NCBI RefSeq assembly: GCF_000426765.1
Contig: NZ_KE384567.1
Coordinates: 62,001 to 126,000 of the forward strand
Source: Vibrio litoralis DSM 17657
GTDB taxonomy: Bacteria; Pseudomonadota; Gammaproteobacteria; Enterobacterales; Vibrionaceae
Direction: 5' to 3'
Length of the DNA: 64,000 nucleotides
In this document: positions 8,931 to 18,120 of the stretch, piece after piece
How positions within the stretch are numbered: the stretch's first letter is position 1
Layout of the letters: every line of letters begins with the position of its first letter
Program-made: the position numbers and the translations under genes
The notes under the pieces: generated by a model
What the model saw: only the letters and a program-made list of their open reading frames with translations
The model's database searches: none
What the model was told of the DNA's origin: nothing

Positions 8931-9476
8931 TTAGTGGCCTGCAAACTCACAAATGCTATACACATTTAAGCCTAGTGCTTTCAGCTTTTCTTCACCGCCG
9001 ATTTCAGGCAAATTAATCACAAAAGCCGCATCGGTCACTTCACCACCTAATTGACGGATCAGTTTAACGGTCGCCTCGATAGTGCCACCGGTTGCAAGCA
9101 AATCATCAACGACTAATACTTTATCGCCGGCGTTGATCGCATCGGTATGAATTTCAAGAACATCCGTTCCATACTCTAATTCATAAGATTGAGAAACAGT
9201 TTCACGAGGCAATTTACCTGGCTTGCGAACCGGTACAAAACCAAGGCCTAACTCCAACGCTAGCGGTGCACCAAATAAAAACCCACGAGCTTCCGTCCCC
9301 ACTACTTTGGTGAAGCCCATCGATTGATATTTTTCAACTAGTAGTTGGATGGTTGCTTGATAAGCTTGTGGATCTTCCATCAAACTTGTCACGTCACGAA
9401 ACAAAACCCCTTTTTTAGGGTAGTCAGGAATGGTTTTAATGCTCGCTTGAATAAGCGCTTGAGTATCAGTAGTCAT
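8931..9476 (-). CDS. apt: Adenine phosphoribosyltransferase
   Basis: Purine salvage enzyme making AMP from adenine and PRPP. The PRPP-binding loop [13 protein letters not shown] is near residues 123-135, and the N-terminal [16 protein letters not shown] and [10 protein letters not shown] segments are characteristic of Apt. Length 181 aa is normal. It lies 78 bases upstream of dnaX on the same strand, an order also seen in enterobacteria (apt-dnaX-ybaB-recR), so partial co-transcription is possible. Confidence 0.96.
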   Translation of the reverse strand: MTTDTQALIQASIKTIPDYPKKGVLFRDVTSLMEDPQAYQATIQLLVEKYQSMGFTKVVGTEARGFLFGAPLALELGLGFVPVRKPGKLPRETVSQSYELEYGTDVLEIHTDAINAGDKVLVVDDLLATGGTIEATVKLIRQLGGEVTDAAFVINLPEIGGEEKLKALGLNVYSICEFAGH

Positions 9477-9589
9477 TATAGAATTCTTATCTTAGGTAAA
9501 CTTTAGCTTGATAATAACATCACTAAAGCTTGGGGTAATTATTAATATAACTTCAGCGAAAAAAGTCGTTACTGAATATGGCAGGTATG

Positions 9590-9976
9590 TTAGTGATTTT
9601 CACTAGAATCGGCAACATTTGAAGTAGGCTCATGAACCGGTAAACGGTGGAAGCAAAAAAACAATATCGCAAAACCAAACACCAACCCTAGCTTGAGCCA
9701 CCACTGAGGCAGCATCACAAAAGAGAAAGTAAAGCTCATTGCCAGTAACACATAGCCTCTTTTTTTCATGGCAGCACTCACTGCTCGATGCTGATTCCAG
9801 TTATCAATGATCGGGCCTAAATGCGGATGGTGGTGGATCCAGTGATGAAATTTCTCATTACTACGCATAAAACATGCGCTCGCCAGTAAAAGAAATGGAG
9901 TGGTTGGAAGTAAAGGGAGAAAGATCCCAAGCACACCGAGTACCAGAGATAAACCACCAACGGCATTGAGTAACAT
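9590..9976 (-). CDS. ybaN: DUF454 / YbaN family membrane protein
   Basis: Small inner-membrane protein of 128 aa. An N-terminal hydrophobic segment (GGLSLVLGVLGIFLPLLPTT) is followed by the family signature PFLLLASACFMRSNEKFHHW, and two more hydrophobic stretches follow around residues 75-110. This is the YbaN/DUF454 pattern. E. coli ybaN is likewise next to apt. No biochemical function is established. Confidence 0.88.
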   Translation of the reverse strand: MLLNAVGGLSLVLGVLGIFLPLLPTTPFLLLASACFMRSNEKFHHWIHHHPHLGPIIDNWNQHRAVSAAMKKRGYVLLAMSFTFSFVMLPQWWLKLGLVFGFAILFFCFHRLPVHEPTSNVADSSENH

Positions 9977-10020
9977 TTTACGGATGATGGTTTGAATTCC
10001 TTACAACAGACGGCTAAGCG

Positions 10021-10143
10021 CTAATTTTGGCTTAAAAGATTAATCCATGTAAGTGTTGCAGGAAGAGTAGGTAAAAGTAAAGCGACAATCACGCCTAAAA
10101 AGTAAAATAGATTGAATGGTTCGTTAAAGTTTTCATCTGCCAT
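10021..10143 (-). CDS. Small single-pass membrane protein (40 aa), unknown
   Basis: A 40-residue ORF starting MADENFNEPFNLFYFLG, with one strongly hydrophobic helix (FYFLGVIVALLLPTLPATL) and a short polar tail. I use the ATG at 10143 because GAGGG lies seven bases upstream; the frame stays open further upstream (to 10209) but that part has no good ribosome binding site. No family recognised. It sits alone between ybaN and the RssB-like gene on the same strand. The good ribosome site and helix argue for a real microprotein; function unknown. Confidence 0.62.
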   Translation of the reverse strand: MADENFNEPFNLFYFLGVIVALLLPTLPATLTWINLLSQN

Positions 10144-10287
10144 TTTCGGTCCCTCGTGTAAAATTGAGGGCAAAATATAGGAGAAAATCGAACAAACAAA
10201 AACCGACAAAATTCAAGGTTATTACAAGGCTGTCAGATAGCTCACAGAATTCTGAACGCCCTCTTATCTCCAACCAATACTAATTTT

Positions 10288-11388
10288 TTAGTAAGTTACA
10301 TTTTTGATGGTTAATTTAAAGCTACGCACCCCGAGTTCACTCAATACAAGCTCACCACCTTTCTTCATCGGCAGATGGCTTGTTACAAAGTTTTTAGTAC
10401 AGCCTTCACCCAACTTAATGCCTTTTTCAATGGCCTGAGTCGAGCCGTCAAACAACCAATTACTTTTCATTCCTGCCGGCAGAATAGAGATCGTGCCTTC
10501 TACCATATCGGCAATACCAAATAATGCATTAATAGGGTTTGAACATTTGGTGCAGCTAATGCCTTTTTCTACCGCATCGGCTAAATCTTTCAAATCAGAA
10601 TGGCAACGCTTTCGTGTTCTCAAAAAGTCGTTAAATAGCGCTCGGATCAACAAGGCGGTCCCGACACCGTTCTCGCCTCCATCCGATGAATCCACAAGAT
10701 AAAAAGCAAAGCGACCATCCATTAGCCAAGCATAATCAAATACCAGTGGCATCATTTCAGATGGTTGTAAAACATGGTAACTACATTTCCACCCCCCTTG
10801 CTGAGTATCTCGCTCAGGCTGAAGGGCGTGTAGTAAATCTCGTGAGGTAACGACGTTATCTTTAAGATGGTTTAAGTGCCAGTATAATTCCTTCTCTTCA
10901 TCAACTTGCCCAGAGTGATCAAGCTGAAACCATTGACTTGAAAAATCACGCACGACACTAGGGTTCGCCTGCGACTCTTCCAAGGTACTTTTGATAGCGG
11001 AAGTAAAATGATCTAAGTGGGTAATCGGTTTTGTGAGAAAGTCTTTAATACCAAAGCGTAATACGCGCGCGACATCTCCCATATCTTCTGTCGCTGACAC
11101 CACAATCATTGGCAGCATAGGGAACTGCCAGCTGACTTCTTCAACCAGCTCAATACCGCTCATGATCGGCATATTTAAGTCACAAATCATCAAGTCTGGC
11201 ACTTGATGTCGTAATAGTTTTAACGCATCCAGCCCATCTTCGGCTTCGGTGACTTCAAAGTTGAGTTTTTTTAAATACGAAGCAATCATACTGCGAAAAA
11301 TAGGATCATCATCCACTAGCATGATTGTTTGTCTTGCGCTATCTAGCGCCATTTTTACGTTCTGCACTTGAGAAACAGATTTATGCAT
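10288..11388 (-). CDS. rssB: RssB-like response regulator with PP2C-type effector domain
   Basis: Two-domain response regulator of 366 aa. The receiver domain (about 20-140) has the acidic pair in IMLVDDDP, the phospho-acceptor in LMICDLNMP (Asp70), VSATEDMGD and the switch Lys in FLTKP. The second half resembles the degenerate PP2C-like domain of RssB, the adaptor that delivers sigma S to ClpXP (FYLVDSSDGGENGVGTALLIRALFNDFL matches the E. coli region closely). I therefore expect control of RpoS turnover. It lacks the neighbour genes rssB has in E. coli; another PP2C-type regulator cannot be excluded. Confidence 0.72.
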   Translation of the reverse strand: MHKSVSQVQNVKMALDSARQTIMLVDDDPIFRSMIASYLKKLNFEVTEAEDGLDALKLLRHQVPDLMICDLNMPIMSGIELVEEVSWQFPMLPMIVVSATEDMGDVARVLRFGIKDFLTKPITHLDHFTSAIKSTLEESQANPSVVRDFSSQWFQLDHSGQVDEEKELYWHLNHLKDNVVTSRDLLHALQPERDTQQGGWKCSYHVLQPSEMMPLVFDYAWLMDGRFAFYLVDSSDGGENGVGTALLIRALFNDFLRTRKRCHSDLKDLADAVEKGISCTKCSNPINALFGIADMVEGTISILPAGMKSNWLFDGSTQAIEKGIKLGEGCTKNFVTSHLPMKKGGELVLSELGVRSFKLTIKNVTY

Positions 11389-11799
11389 ATTGGGGTAACC
11401 TCTTAATACGACTCAGTGCAATAATTCAACGTGACTTATACCCAAGTCACTTCAAAGTGCAAATAACTTGGACATATCATAAAACCATTTAAAAGGTAGT
11501 TATTAAAAGTTTTAAATTCAAATTACTGTGATGAATATTGTGCCTTGCTCCCAAAAAGCTAAGCTCGAGTGAACTTTCATAAGGTTGCGATGACTCGGCT
11601 ATATTCTTTGTTAAAAACAATTACAAATCATCAATATGGATAGCACTAATCCTCAAGAAAGAAGACAAATTTACTGAAATTGACATGAATACAAGTTATG
11701 GTGATATCAAATAACAATAATGTTTGATGTTAAACAACCATCTTGCTTAATGTTCCGCTACACTACCCTCTACTCGTAGTATAAATAAGTGCTCATATA
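11389..11799. other. 411-bp intergenic region with palindromic repeat remnant
   Basis: Divergent promoter region for the RssB-like gene (minus) and aphB (plus). At 11437-11476 it holds TATACCCAAGTCACTTCAAAG followed by AACTTGGACATA, a degraded copy of the ATACCCAAGT palindromic repeat seen elsewhere in the window (CCAAGT pairs with ACTTGG). The rest is AT-rich with no ORF or RNA gene I can support. Confidence 0.6.
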
Positions 11800-12675
11800 A
11801 TGAAACTTGATGATTTGAATTTATTCCGATTGGTTGTGGATAATGGTAGCTATACTGCTACTTCCCGTAAAACTGCTATCCCTGTGGCAACCATTACTCG
11901 TCGTATCCAAGCGTTGGAAGAAGGATTAAATCTACGCCTACTTAACCGTAATGCTCGTAAACTCTCTTTAACCGAAGCTGGACAACGATTTTACGATGAA
12001 TGCTCTCCTCTGTTAAAACACTTAACAGAAACCACAGAGACCATTTCTGATGAATGCCGAGGCGCATCAGGTAAGCTACGTATTTCAGCGCCAGCCAATA
12101 CCGCCAAGCGTATTATCATGCCAATGCTTAATGAGTTTATGGCAAAGTATCCTGATATTCGTATTGAATTGTTAATGACCAACTACGCCGATCGACTTGA
12201 CCCAACTGAATGGGATGTCATTTTCCGTGTTGGCCCTCAACGTGACTCCACCTTAATTGCGCGTAAAATCAATGAAGTTAAAGATGTGCTCGTCGCTAGC
12301 CCTAAATACTTGGCAGACTGTGGCGATCTACATCATGCAGATGATTTACGCCACCATGCTTTGTTGAAAGGCCTACCACTGGTGAAGTGGCAATTGACCA
12401 ACTCACAAGGTGAAACGGTCACTATCAATGAAAAAGGCCGCTTAGAAGCGAGTGAATTAAATGTGGTACGTAAGTCTTGTACCCATGGTTTAGGCATCAG
12501 TTTGATGCCTGATGTAATGATTGAGGCCTATTTGCGTGAGGGTCGTTTAGTGCGTGTACTCGACGATTGGAGTGCCAATTCTCGCGATATCTACATGCTT
12601 TATAATCACAAGAATCATCAGCCCGAAAAAGTCCGTTTATTAATCGACTTTATCGCGCAGCATGAAGTGCTTTAA
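11800..12675 (+). CDS. aphB: LysR-type regulator AphB
   Basis: LysR-family transcription factor, 291 aa: N-terminal winged HTH (about residues 1-60, SYTATSRKTAIPVATITRRI) and a C-terminal effector domain (about 90-290). The N-terminus MKLDDLNLFRLVV and the stretches DPTEWDVIFRVGPQRDS and YNHKNHQPEKVRL match my memory of Vibrio AphB very closely. In V. cholerae AphB activates tcpPH and cadC in response to low oxygen and low pH through a thiol switch; Cys227 here (RKSCTHGLG) is probably the equivalent Cys. Monocistronic, followed by a strong terminator. In a non-pathogen the targets are likely acid and anaerobic responses. Confidence 0.85.
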   Translation: MKLDDLNLFRLVVDNGSYTATSRKTAIPVATITRRIQALEEGLNLRLLNRNARKLSLTEAGQRFYDECSPLLKHLTETTETISDECRGASGKLRISAPANTAKRIIMPMLNEFMAKYPDIRIELLMTNYADRLDPTEWDVIFRVGPQRDSTLIARKINEVKDVLVASPKYLADCGDLHHADDLRHHALLKGLPLVKWQLTNSQGETVTINEKGRLEASELNVVRKSCTHGLGISLMPDVMIEAYLREGRLVRVLDDWSANSRDIYMLYNHKNHQPEKVRLLIDFIAQHEVL

Positions 12676-12711
12676 CTCAACCCTATCAGTCACTCAATTA
12701 TAGTAATCTTA

Positions 12712-12743
12712 AAAAGCCAGAGTTCATTCAAACTCTGGCTTTT
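12712..12743. terminator. Bidirectional terminator between aphB and purF
   Basis: A perfect 13-bp stem (AAAAGCCAGAGTT at 12712-12724 with AACTCTGGCTTTT at 12731-12743) with a 6-nt loop serves both converging genes. Confidence 0.93.
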
Positions 12744-12767
12744 CAATTTCAGCAATGAATATAAAGA

Positions 12768-14285
12768 TTACGCGCCTTCGTTATGCATTTCTAAGTTCGC
12801 TAAATCAACCTGCATATCACGATCTAATTTGGCATCATCATTACGTAATGAATCAATATGATCTAAGTATGCTTGGTCAATATCACCGGTAACATACTGA
12901 CCACTAAACACAGAAGACTCAAATTGAGTGATGCTTGGGTTACCTAAACCAACCGCTGCCACTAAATCGTTAAGGTCTTGGAACATCAAAGCATCAGCGC
13001 CAATCATCTTACAAATTTCATCGGTTTCGCGACCATGTGCAATCAACTCATTGGCACTTGGCATGTCGATACCATAAACATTCGGGAATCGAACTTCAGG
13101 CGCAGCAGATACCATGTAAACATTTTCGGCCCCAGCGTCACGGGCCATTTCAATGATTTGTTCAGACGTAGTACCACGAACGATAGAGTCATCAACAAGC
13201 AATACGTTCTTACCTTTAAATTCAGAACGAATCGCATTCAGTTTGCGACGCACCGATTTCTTACGCTGTTGCTGACCTGGCATGATAAAGGTACGACCAA
13301 CGTAGCGGTTTTTCACAAACCCTTGTCGATATGGCTTATCAATCAACTGAGCGATTTTTAAGGCTATATCACATGACGTTTCCGGAATTGGGATCACGAC
13401 ATCGATATCAAGATTATCCCATTCACGTTTAATCTTTTCACCTAGTTTTTTACCCATTTCAACGCGTGCACTGTAAACCGAAATTTTATCGATAAATGAG
13501 TCTGGGCGAGCAAAATAAACAAATTCAAAAATACATGGATTCAGAGTTGGCTGCTCCGCACATTGCTCACTAAAGAATTGTCCATCGAAGGTGGCATAAA
13601 TCGCTTCACCTGGTGCAACATCACGTACAAAATCAAAACCAACCGCATCCAAAGCGACTGATTCCGATGCCACCATATACTCGGTACGACCTTCGACTTC
13701 ACGCTTACCTAAACATAAAGGACGGATACCATTCGGGTCTCGGAATGCCACCATGCCATGACCAATAATCATTGCAGCAACCGCATAGGCACCTTTAACG
13801 ATCTTGTGTACTTTTTTAATCGCACCAAACACATCAGCTTGAGTTAGTGGGTAGTTTTCAGAAAGGTCAATTTCTTGAGCCAGAATGTTAAGTAATACTT
13901 CAGAATCAGAGGTAGTGTTAATGTGACGACGACCTTGCTCAAACAACCATTGGCGAAGGTCATGAGCATTGGTCAAGTTACCATTGTGAGCTAATGTAAT
14001 CCCATAAGGTGAGTTTACATAAAATGGCTGAGCCTCAGAAGCACTAGAGCTGCCTGCTGTTGGATAACGAACATGGCCGATACCAACGTTACCTTGTAGT
14101 CGTTTCATGTGTTTAATTTCGAACACATCCTTCACTAAACCATTGGCTTTACGCAGACGAAAACGATTGCTATCTATGGTAATAATACCTGCGGCATCTT
14201 GGCCACGATGCTGCAATACCGTTAAAGCATCATAAATCGATTGATTGACAGGCGTTACACCTACGATTCCAACAATACCACACAT
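12768..14285 (-). CDS. purF: Amidophosphoribosyltransferase
   Basis: First committed enzyme of de novo purine synthesis: PRPP plus glutamine to 5-phosphoribosylamine. The mature N-terminal nucleophile Cys2 is seen in MCGIVGIVG (class II glutamine amidotransferase), with HNGNLTN and SDSEV in that domain. The PRPP loop [13 protein letters not shown] lies near residue 360. Length 505 aa is normal. It follows cvpA by 43 bases, forming the conserved cvpA-purF unit, and a PurR box lies upstream of cvpA. Confidence 0.97.
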   Translation of the reverse strand: MCGIVGIVGVTPVNQSIYDALTVLQHRGQDAAGIITIDSNRFRLRKANGLVKDVFEIKHMKRLQGNVGIGHVRYPTAGSSSASEAQPFYVNSPYGITLAHNGNLTNAHDLRQWLFEQGRRHINTTSDSEVLLNILAQEIDLSENYPLTQADVFGAIKKVHKIVKGAYAVAAMIIGHGMVAFRDPNGIRPLCLGKREVEGRTEYMVASESVALDAVGFDFVRDVAPGEAIYATFDGQFFSEQCAEQPTLNPCIFEFVYFARPDSFIDKISVYSARVEMGKKLGEKIKREWDNLDIDVVIPIPETSCDIALKIAQLIDKPYRQGFVKNRYVGRTFIMPGQQQRKKSVRRKLNAIRSEFKGKNVLLVDDSIVRGTTSEQIIEMARDAGAENVYMVSAAPEVRFPNVYGIDMPSANELIAHGRETDEICKMIGADALMFQDLNDLVAAVGLGNPSITQFESSVFSGQYVTGDIDQAYLDHIDSLRNDDAKLDRDMQVDLANLEMHNEGA

Positions 14286-14328
14286 GTCTTAACCCTCGGT
14301 TGGTGGAGAACTGGCGCCTCCAGTTCAA

Positions 14329-14823
14329 TTACAAAGGCGCGCCAGATAAAAAGCTTGAAGTCTGTTTTAAGTGATCAAAAAACGGAGCAATGATTTGGCT
14401 AAATTGCGGGATCAACTGCGACGATTTCCACCACTCTGAATTTGGGAACGCGGTAAACGCATCCATAAAAAATAACACGACTGCAATGATCAACACACCA
14501 CGCAATGCTCCAAAAACCACACCTAATACCCTATCGGTACCCGATAAACCGGTTTTCACCACAAGCTGGCTAATGACATAATTCACTAACGCTCCGACAA
14601 CCAGTGTCGCAATAAACAAAGCCCCTAATGCGGCTCCATTTCGAACCATGTCATTTTCAATATTGGTAAAGTACGCTGCAAGCTTTAGGTAATAATGCGT
14701 GGAGATATAAAATGCACCACACCAAATCACTAAAGACAGAGCTTCTTTAACGAAACCACGAACTAAGCTGATCAAAGCGGAAAAGCCGATCACCCCTAAA
14801 ATGACAAAATCTATCCAAATCAT
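14329..14823 (-). CDS. cvpA: CvpA family inner-membrane protein
   Basis: Four-helix inner-membrane protein of 164 aa, homologous to E. coli CvpA (colicin V production). Hydrophobic segments lie near residues 5-25, 28-48, 65-88 and 100-122; family signatures DFVILGVIGFSALISLVRGF and LVIWCGAF are present. Mechanism is unknown; the family is implicated in envelope physiology and colicin V export. It heads cvpA-purF and has a PurR operator about 48 bases before its start, so purines should repress it together with purF. Confidence 0.93.
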   Translation of the reverse strand: MIWIDFVILGVIGFSALISLVRGFVKEALSLVIWCGAFYISTHYYLKLAAYFTNIENDMVRNGAALGALFIATLVVGALVNYVISQLVVKTGLSGTDRVLGVVFGALRGVLIIAVVLFFMDAFTAFPNSEWWKSSQLIPQFSQIIAPFFDHLKQTSSFLSGAPL

Positions 14824-14870
14824 AAAATTTACATCTTAAGTTGGCGCGCATTTTACCAGAAAAATACGCG

Positions 14871-14886
14871 ACGCAAACGTTTTCTT
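14871..14886 (-). promoter_or_regulatory. PurR operator of cvpA-purF
   Basis: ACGCAAACGTTTTCTT matches the PurR consensus ACGCAAACGTTTTCGT at 15 of 16 positions. It lies directly after the dedD stop codon and about 48 bases before cvpA, so cvpA-purF has its own purine-repressed promoter although it also follows the dedD-folC genes on the same strand. Confidence 0.92.
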
Positions 14887-14887
14887 A

Positions 14888-15493
14888 TTAATTAAGTGGC
14901 TTAAAAGTCTGCAATTGACCTTTTAAGCCTGTAATTTCTTGCAGCTTATCAATTTGTTGTTCCATCTTTTCTTTAGAAACATCAGGGCCAACAATGACTC
15001 GAGATAGCTTACCATCTTGCTTTAGATGTGCTTGAAATCCACGTTTTTGCAAATCAGCCACCAACTTTTGGGCATTATCTTTATTGCTAAGAGCCACCAA
15101 TTGAATGATCCATGCGCTATCACTATATTGGTTTTTCTCGCGAACTGACGCAGGTTTATTGACTACCGGCTTAGGTTGAGGTTTTACTTCAGGCTGAGGT
15201 TTGGCTTTAGACTCAGCTTGCACGGTTACTGATTTGACTGGCTCTGATTTGGGCGCCTCATCAACGGTGACCGTCACTGGCTCTTCCGGTAATGCAACAT
15301 CAAGTTCAACCGGCTTTTTCACATCTTGCGAAGTTGAAGCCTGACTTGCATCATCAGTAGGTTTAATCGGAATTGCCGCAAATTCTTCTTTATAATGCTC
15401 TTTCTGCCCATCAAAAACATCAGGCAAAACAATCACACCAATCGCGACAAGAATCACGGTACCAATCAAACGGCTTTGAAATTTACTCGCCAT
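14888..15493 (-). CDS. dedD: SPOR-domain cell-division protein DedD
   Basis: Bitopic inner-membrane protein of 201 aa. One N-terminal transmembrane helix (LIGTVILVAIGVIVLPDVF, about residues 9-27) is followed by a Pro/Lys/Glu-rich periplasmic linker (about 45-120) and a C-terminal SPOR domain (about 125-200, WIIQLVALSNKDNAQKLV) that binds denuded septal peptidoglycan. The order folC-dedD-cvpA-purF is conserved in gammaproteobacteria. DedD recruits to the septum and aids constriction in E. coli; the same role is inferred here. Confidence 0.93.
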   Translation of the reverse strand: MASKFQSRLIGTVILVAIGVIVLPDVFDGQKEHYKEEFAAIPIKPTDDASQASTSQDVKKPVELDVALPEEPVTVTVDEAPKSEPVKSVTVQAESKAKPQPEVKPQPKPVVNKPASVREKNQYSDSAWIIQLVALSNKDNAQKLVADLQKRGFQAHLKQDGKLSRVIVGPDVSKEKMEQQIDKLQEITGLKGQLQTFKPLN

Positions 15494-15513
15494 TTTGATT
15501 TCCTCTTATTTGT

Positions 15514-16797
15514 TTACTTAATATTTTTTTGTTGCCAGTAATTAAGCACTTCCCCTACCGTATGGAAAGAGCCGACTACAAGCAATACTTCATCTTCTTT
15601 AACGTGTTCATACGCTTGAATAAAAGCATCTACAGGCGTTGTATAGCGGCCTTCATAGCAAGCTAAATGCTCAATGAGTTCATCTACGCTTGCGGCTCGA
15701 GGCCCTTGCAATGAAGCTGGGTACCAATGTTTTACCACAGGCGCCAGCGTCTGCAATGTACTAGTAATATCTTTATCGTGTAGCATAGCAACAACGGCTC
15801 TTACTACCTTACCCGGATGCTGTTTTTCGAGTTGTTCAACTAAATACTGTGCAGAGTGAGGATTATGAGCAACGTCTAATAAAACCGTAGGCTGTGAAGA
15901 CAACAACTGCATTCGACCAGATAGACGAGCTGAATTTAATCCGTTAACGACATTCACATCTGTCAATTCTAGCCCCGATGTACTCAGTGCCATTAACGCG
16001 GTCGCCGCATTGGCTAATGGTAAAGATGGTATCGGCAATTCATCTAAATCAAAGCCACCTGATTGCCAGCGCCATAATTGACGAGTTTCATCGGTAACTT
16101 GATAGTTAAACTGTAATCCAACCTGATAAAGCTCTGCACCAATATCATCAGCATGCGCGGCAACAGTAGGTGGTGACTTTGATTGACCACAAATCGCCGG
16201 TTTACCTGAACGAAAGATACCCGCTTTCTCAAAACCGATAACGTTAATATCACTGCCTAACCAGTCCACATGATCGATGGCTAAGCTGGTGATCACCGAT
16301 ACATCATGATCCACCACATTGGTGGCATCTAATCGTCCACCTAACCCTACCTCAAGCAAGACAACGTCGACCTGTTCAGTTTGGAAGACTCGCAAAGCGG
16401 CAAGTGTGCCAAACTCAAAAAAGCTCAAGCTGGTATCTTTGCGGCTGCACTCAATAAAATCAAAGGATTGAGTTAAGAGATCATCACTTACATCATGGCC
16501 ATTAATTCGTATACGTTCATTATAATTGATAAGATGAGGAGAACTGTAGACGCCAATACGATAACCTGCATCAAGTAAGATCGCTTCCATCAATGCACAA
16601 GTCGATCCTTTGCCATTGGTTCCAGCAACAGTGATAACTTTAGGAGCAGGTTTGGTTAAATTTGCAGATTGAGCGACTTTACTTACTCGATCTAGGCCAA
16701 GATCGATAGCACTGGTATGGATATTTTCTAAATAATGAAGCCACATCGACAAAGGTGATGTGGCTTCTGGAGAATTATGTTTACTCATTAAACGCAT
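15514..16797 (-). CDS. folC: Bifunctional folylpolyglutamate synthase / dihydrofolate synthase
   Basis: Adds glutamate to dihydropteroate and to folates. Mur-ligase fold with ATP loop VAGTNGKGSTCALMEA near residue 58, SSPHLINYNERI, a GLGGRLDATNVV segment and DVAHNPHSA in the C-terminal domain. Length 427 aa. An alternative start three codons in (16788) is equally plausible because ribosome binding signals are weak at both. It lies 20 bases upstream of dedD and 121 bases downstream of accD, the usual order accD-folC-dedD. Confidence 0.95.
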   Translation of the reverse strand: MRLMSKHNSPEATSPLSMWLHYLENIHTSAIDLGLDRVSKVAQSANLTKPAPKVITVAGTNGKGSTCALMEAILLDAGYRIGVYSSPHLINYNERIRINGHDVSDDLLTQSFDFIECSRKDTSLSFFEFGTLAALRVFQTEQVDVVLLEVGLGGRLDATNVVDHDVSVITSLAIDHVDWLGSDINVIGFEKAGIFRSGKPAICGQSKSPPTVAAHADDIGAELYQVGLQFNYQVTDETRQLWRWQSGGFDLDELPIPSLPLANAATALMALSTSGLELTDVNVVNGLNSARLSGRMQLLSSQPTVLLDVAHNPHSAQYLVEQLEKQHPGKVVRAVVAMLHDKDITSTLQTLAPVVKHWYPASLQGPRAASVDELIEHLACYEGRYTTPVDAFIQAYEHVKEDEVLLVVGSFHTVGEVLNYWQQKNIK

Positions 16798-16918
16798 GAC
16801 TCATTACATCTTCACTTAAGTAAAGATAAGATATCATTTATTTGCTGCCTTGGCACTAAACCTATAGGCAGCAATCCATTTAATTGCACTGGGTATAGAC
16901 CAGAGACGTTAATGAGGA

Positions 16919-17833
16919 TTATTTCTTATCGGCAACGGGTACTTCGTAAGATGGTTCATCATCAATCGAAACCACTAATGGCGATTGGTAGTTTGTCATC
17001 TTAGCAACAAGGCCAGCGATGCGCTGACGCATTTCACGACGATCAACAATCATATCAATTGCGCCATGCTCGAGTAAGAACTCGCTGGTTTGGAAGTCTT
17101 GAGGTAAGTTTTCACGAACGGTTTGTTCGATAACACGACGTCCAGCAAAACCAATAATGGCTTTTGGTTCACCAATATTAATATCACCTAGCATGGCTAA
17201 GCTTGCCGATACACCACCATAAGTAGGGTCTGTCATTACCGAAATAAACGGTAAGCCTTTTTGCGATAAACGCTCAAGTGCTGCGCTGGTTTTTGCCATT
17301 TGCATTAAAGACATTAATGCCTCTTGCATACGGGCACCACCACTGGCAGAAAAACACACTAAGCCACAGTTATTGGCAATCGCTTCATCAACCGCACGAA
17401 CAAAACGTGCACCGACAACCGAGCCCATTGAGCCGCCCATAAACGAGAACTCAAACGCACAAGCCACCAAAGGCATACCTAAAAGCTCACCTTTCATGGC
17501 AATTAACGCTTCAGTTTCACCACTTGATTTTTGAGCTGCTGTGATACGGTCTTTATAACGCTTAGAGTCTTTAAACTTCAGTTTATCTTTCGGCTCAAAT
17601 TCCTGACCGATTTCAACGGTGGTACCTTGATCTAAAAATGTCTCTAAACGACGGCGACCTTTCATACGCATATGATGGTCACACTTCGGGCAAACTTCTA
17701 AATTACGTTCTACTTCCGCTTGATATAAGACTTGCTCACAAGAAGTACATTTGGTCCAGATCCCTTCAGGGATAGACGCTTTACGTGTATTAACAATATT
17801 TGTAGTTGTAAAAATTTTTTCAAGCCAACTCAT
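16919..17833 (-). CDS. accD: Acetyl-CoA carboxylase carboxyltransferase subunit beta
   Basis: Beta subunit of the carboxyltransferase that makes malonyl-CoA, the first step of fatty-acid synthesis. The N-terminal zinc ribbon has Cys29, Cys32, Cys48 and Cys51 (CTSC and CPKC), and the crotonase-like core shows [31 protein letters not shown] and [17 protein letters not shown]. Length 304 aa is normal. It sits upstream of folC; a 287-bp spacer containing a perfect 7-1-7 palindrome separates it from truA. Confidence 0.97.
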   Translation of the reverse strand: MSWLEKIFTTTNIVNTRKASIPEGIWTKCTSCEQVLYQAEVERNLEVCPKCDHHMRMKGRRRLETFLDQGTTVEIGQEFEPKDKLKFKDSKRYKDRITAAQKSSGETEALIAMKGELLGMPLVACAFEFSFMGGSMGSVVGARFVRAVDEAIANNCGLVCFSASGGARMQEALMSLMQMAKTSAALERLSQKGLPFISVMTDPTYGGVSASLAMLGDINIGEPKAIIGFAGRRVIEQTVRENLPQDFQTSEFLLEHGAIDMIVDRREMRQRIAGLVAKMTNYQSPLVVSIDDEPSYEVPVADKK

Positions 17834-17972
17834 GGGAAGACCTTTTAGCTAGATCCCTCGCTGTATGCAAAGGATGAGAATTTGAGAAATAAATGCGGAG
17901 GAGATTAAAACACATAATACCCGCACTGTAGATAAAAAACTGGTTGTACCTATATTTAGACGCTGAAATAAA

Positions 17973-17987
17973 CATCAAAGTTTGATG
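17973..17987. promoter_or_regulatory. Perfect 7-1-7 palindrome upstream of accD
   Basis: CATCAAAGTTTGATG is a perfect palindrome around a central base, 140 bases before the accD start, in the truA-accD spacer. The protein that might bind it is unknown. Confidence 0.4.
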
Positions 17988-18090
17988 AAAATTAAAGCGC
18001 TCAAGCTTTTATGCACTAAAGATATCAATATATAAGTACTGATTAATGTTAGTGTAATAATAATGTGAAAAAAATCCACCCTAATCTATA

Positions 18091-18119
18091 TGAGGTTACT
18101 TGGTCTATGTCCAAGTATA
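18091..18119. repeat. Solo copy of the CCAAGT palindromic repeat after truA
   Basis: On the minus strand, just past the truA stop, ACTTGGACATAGACCAAGT is followed by AACCTCA. This echoes both the CCAAGTGACCTCA end of the 265-bp element at 48.6 kb and the ACTTGGACATA at 11.47 kb. It could fold as a small hairpin at the truA 3' end. Confidence 0.5.
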
Positions 18120-18120
18120 A

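Noticed and set aside
12978..13361. 127-aa plus-strand ORF within purF
   Set aside because: Antisense to highly conserved purF catalytic sequence; no independent support.
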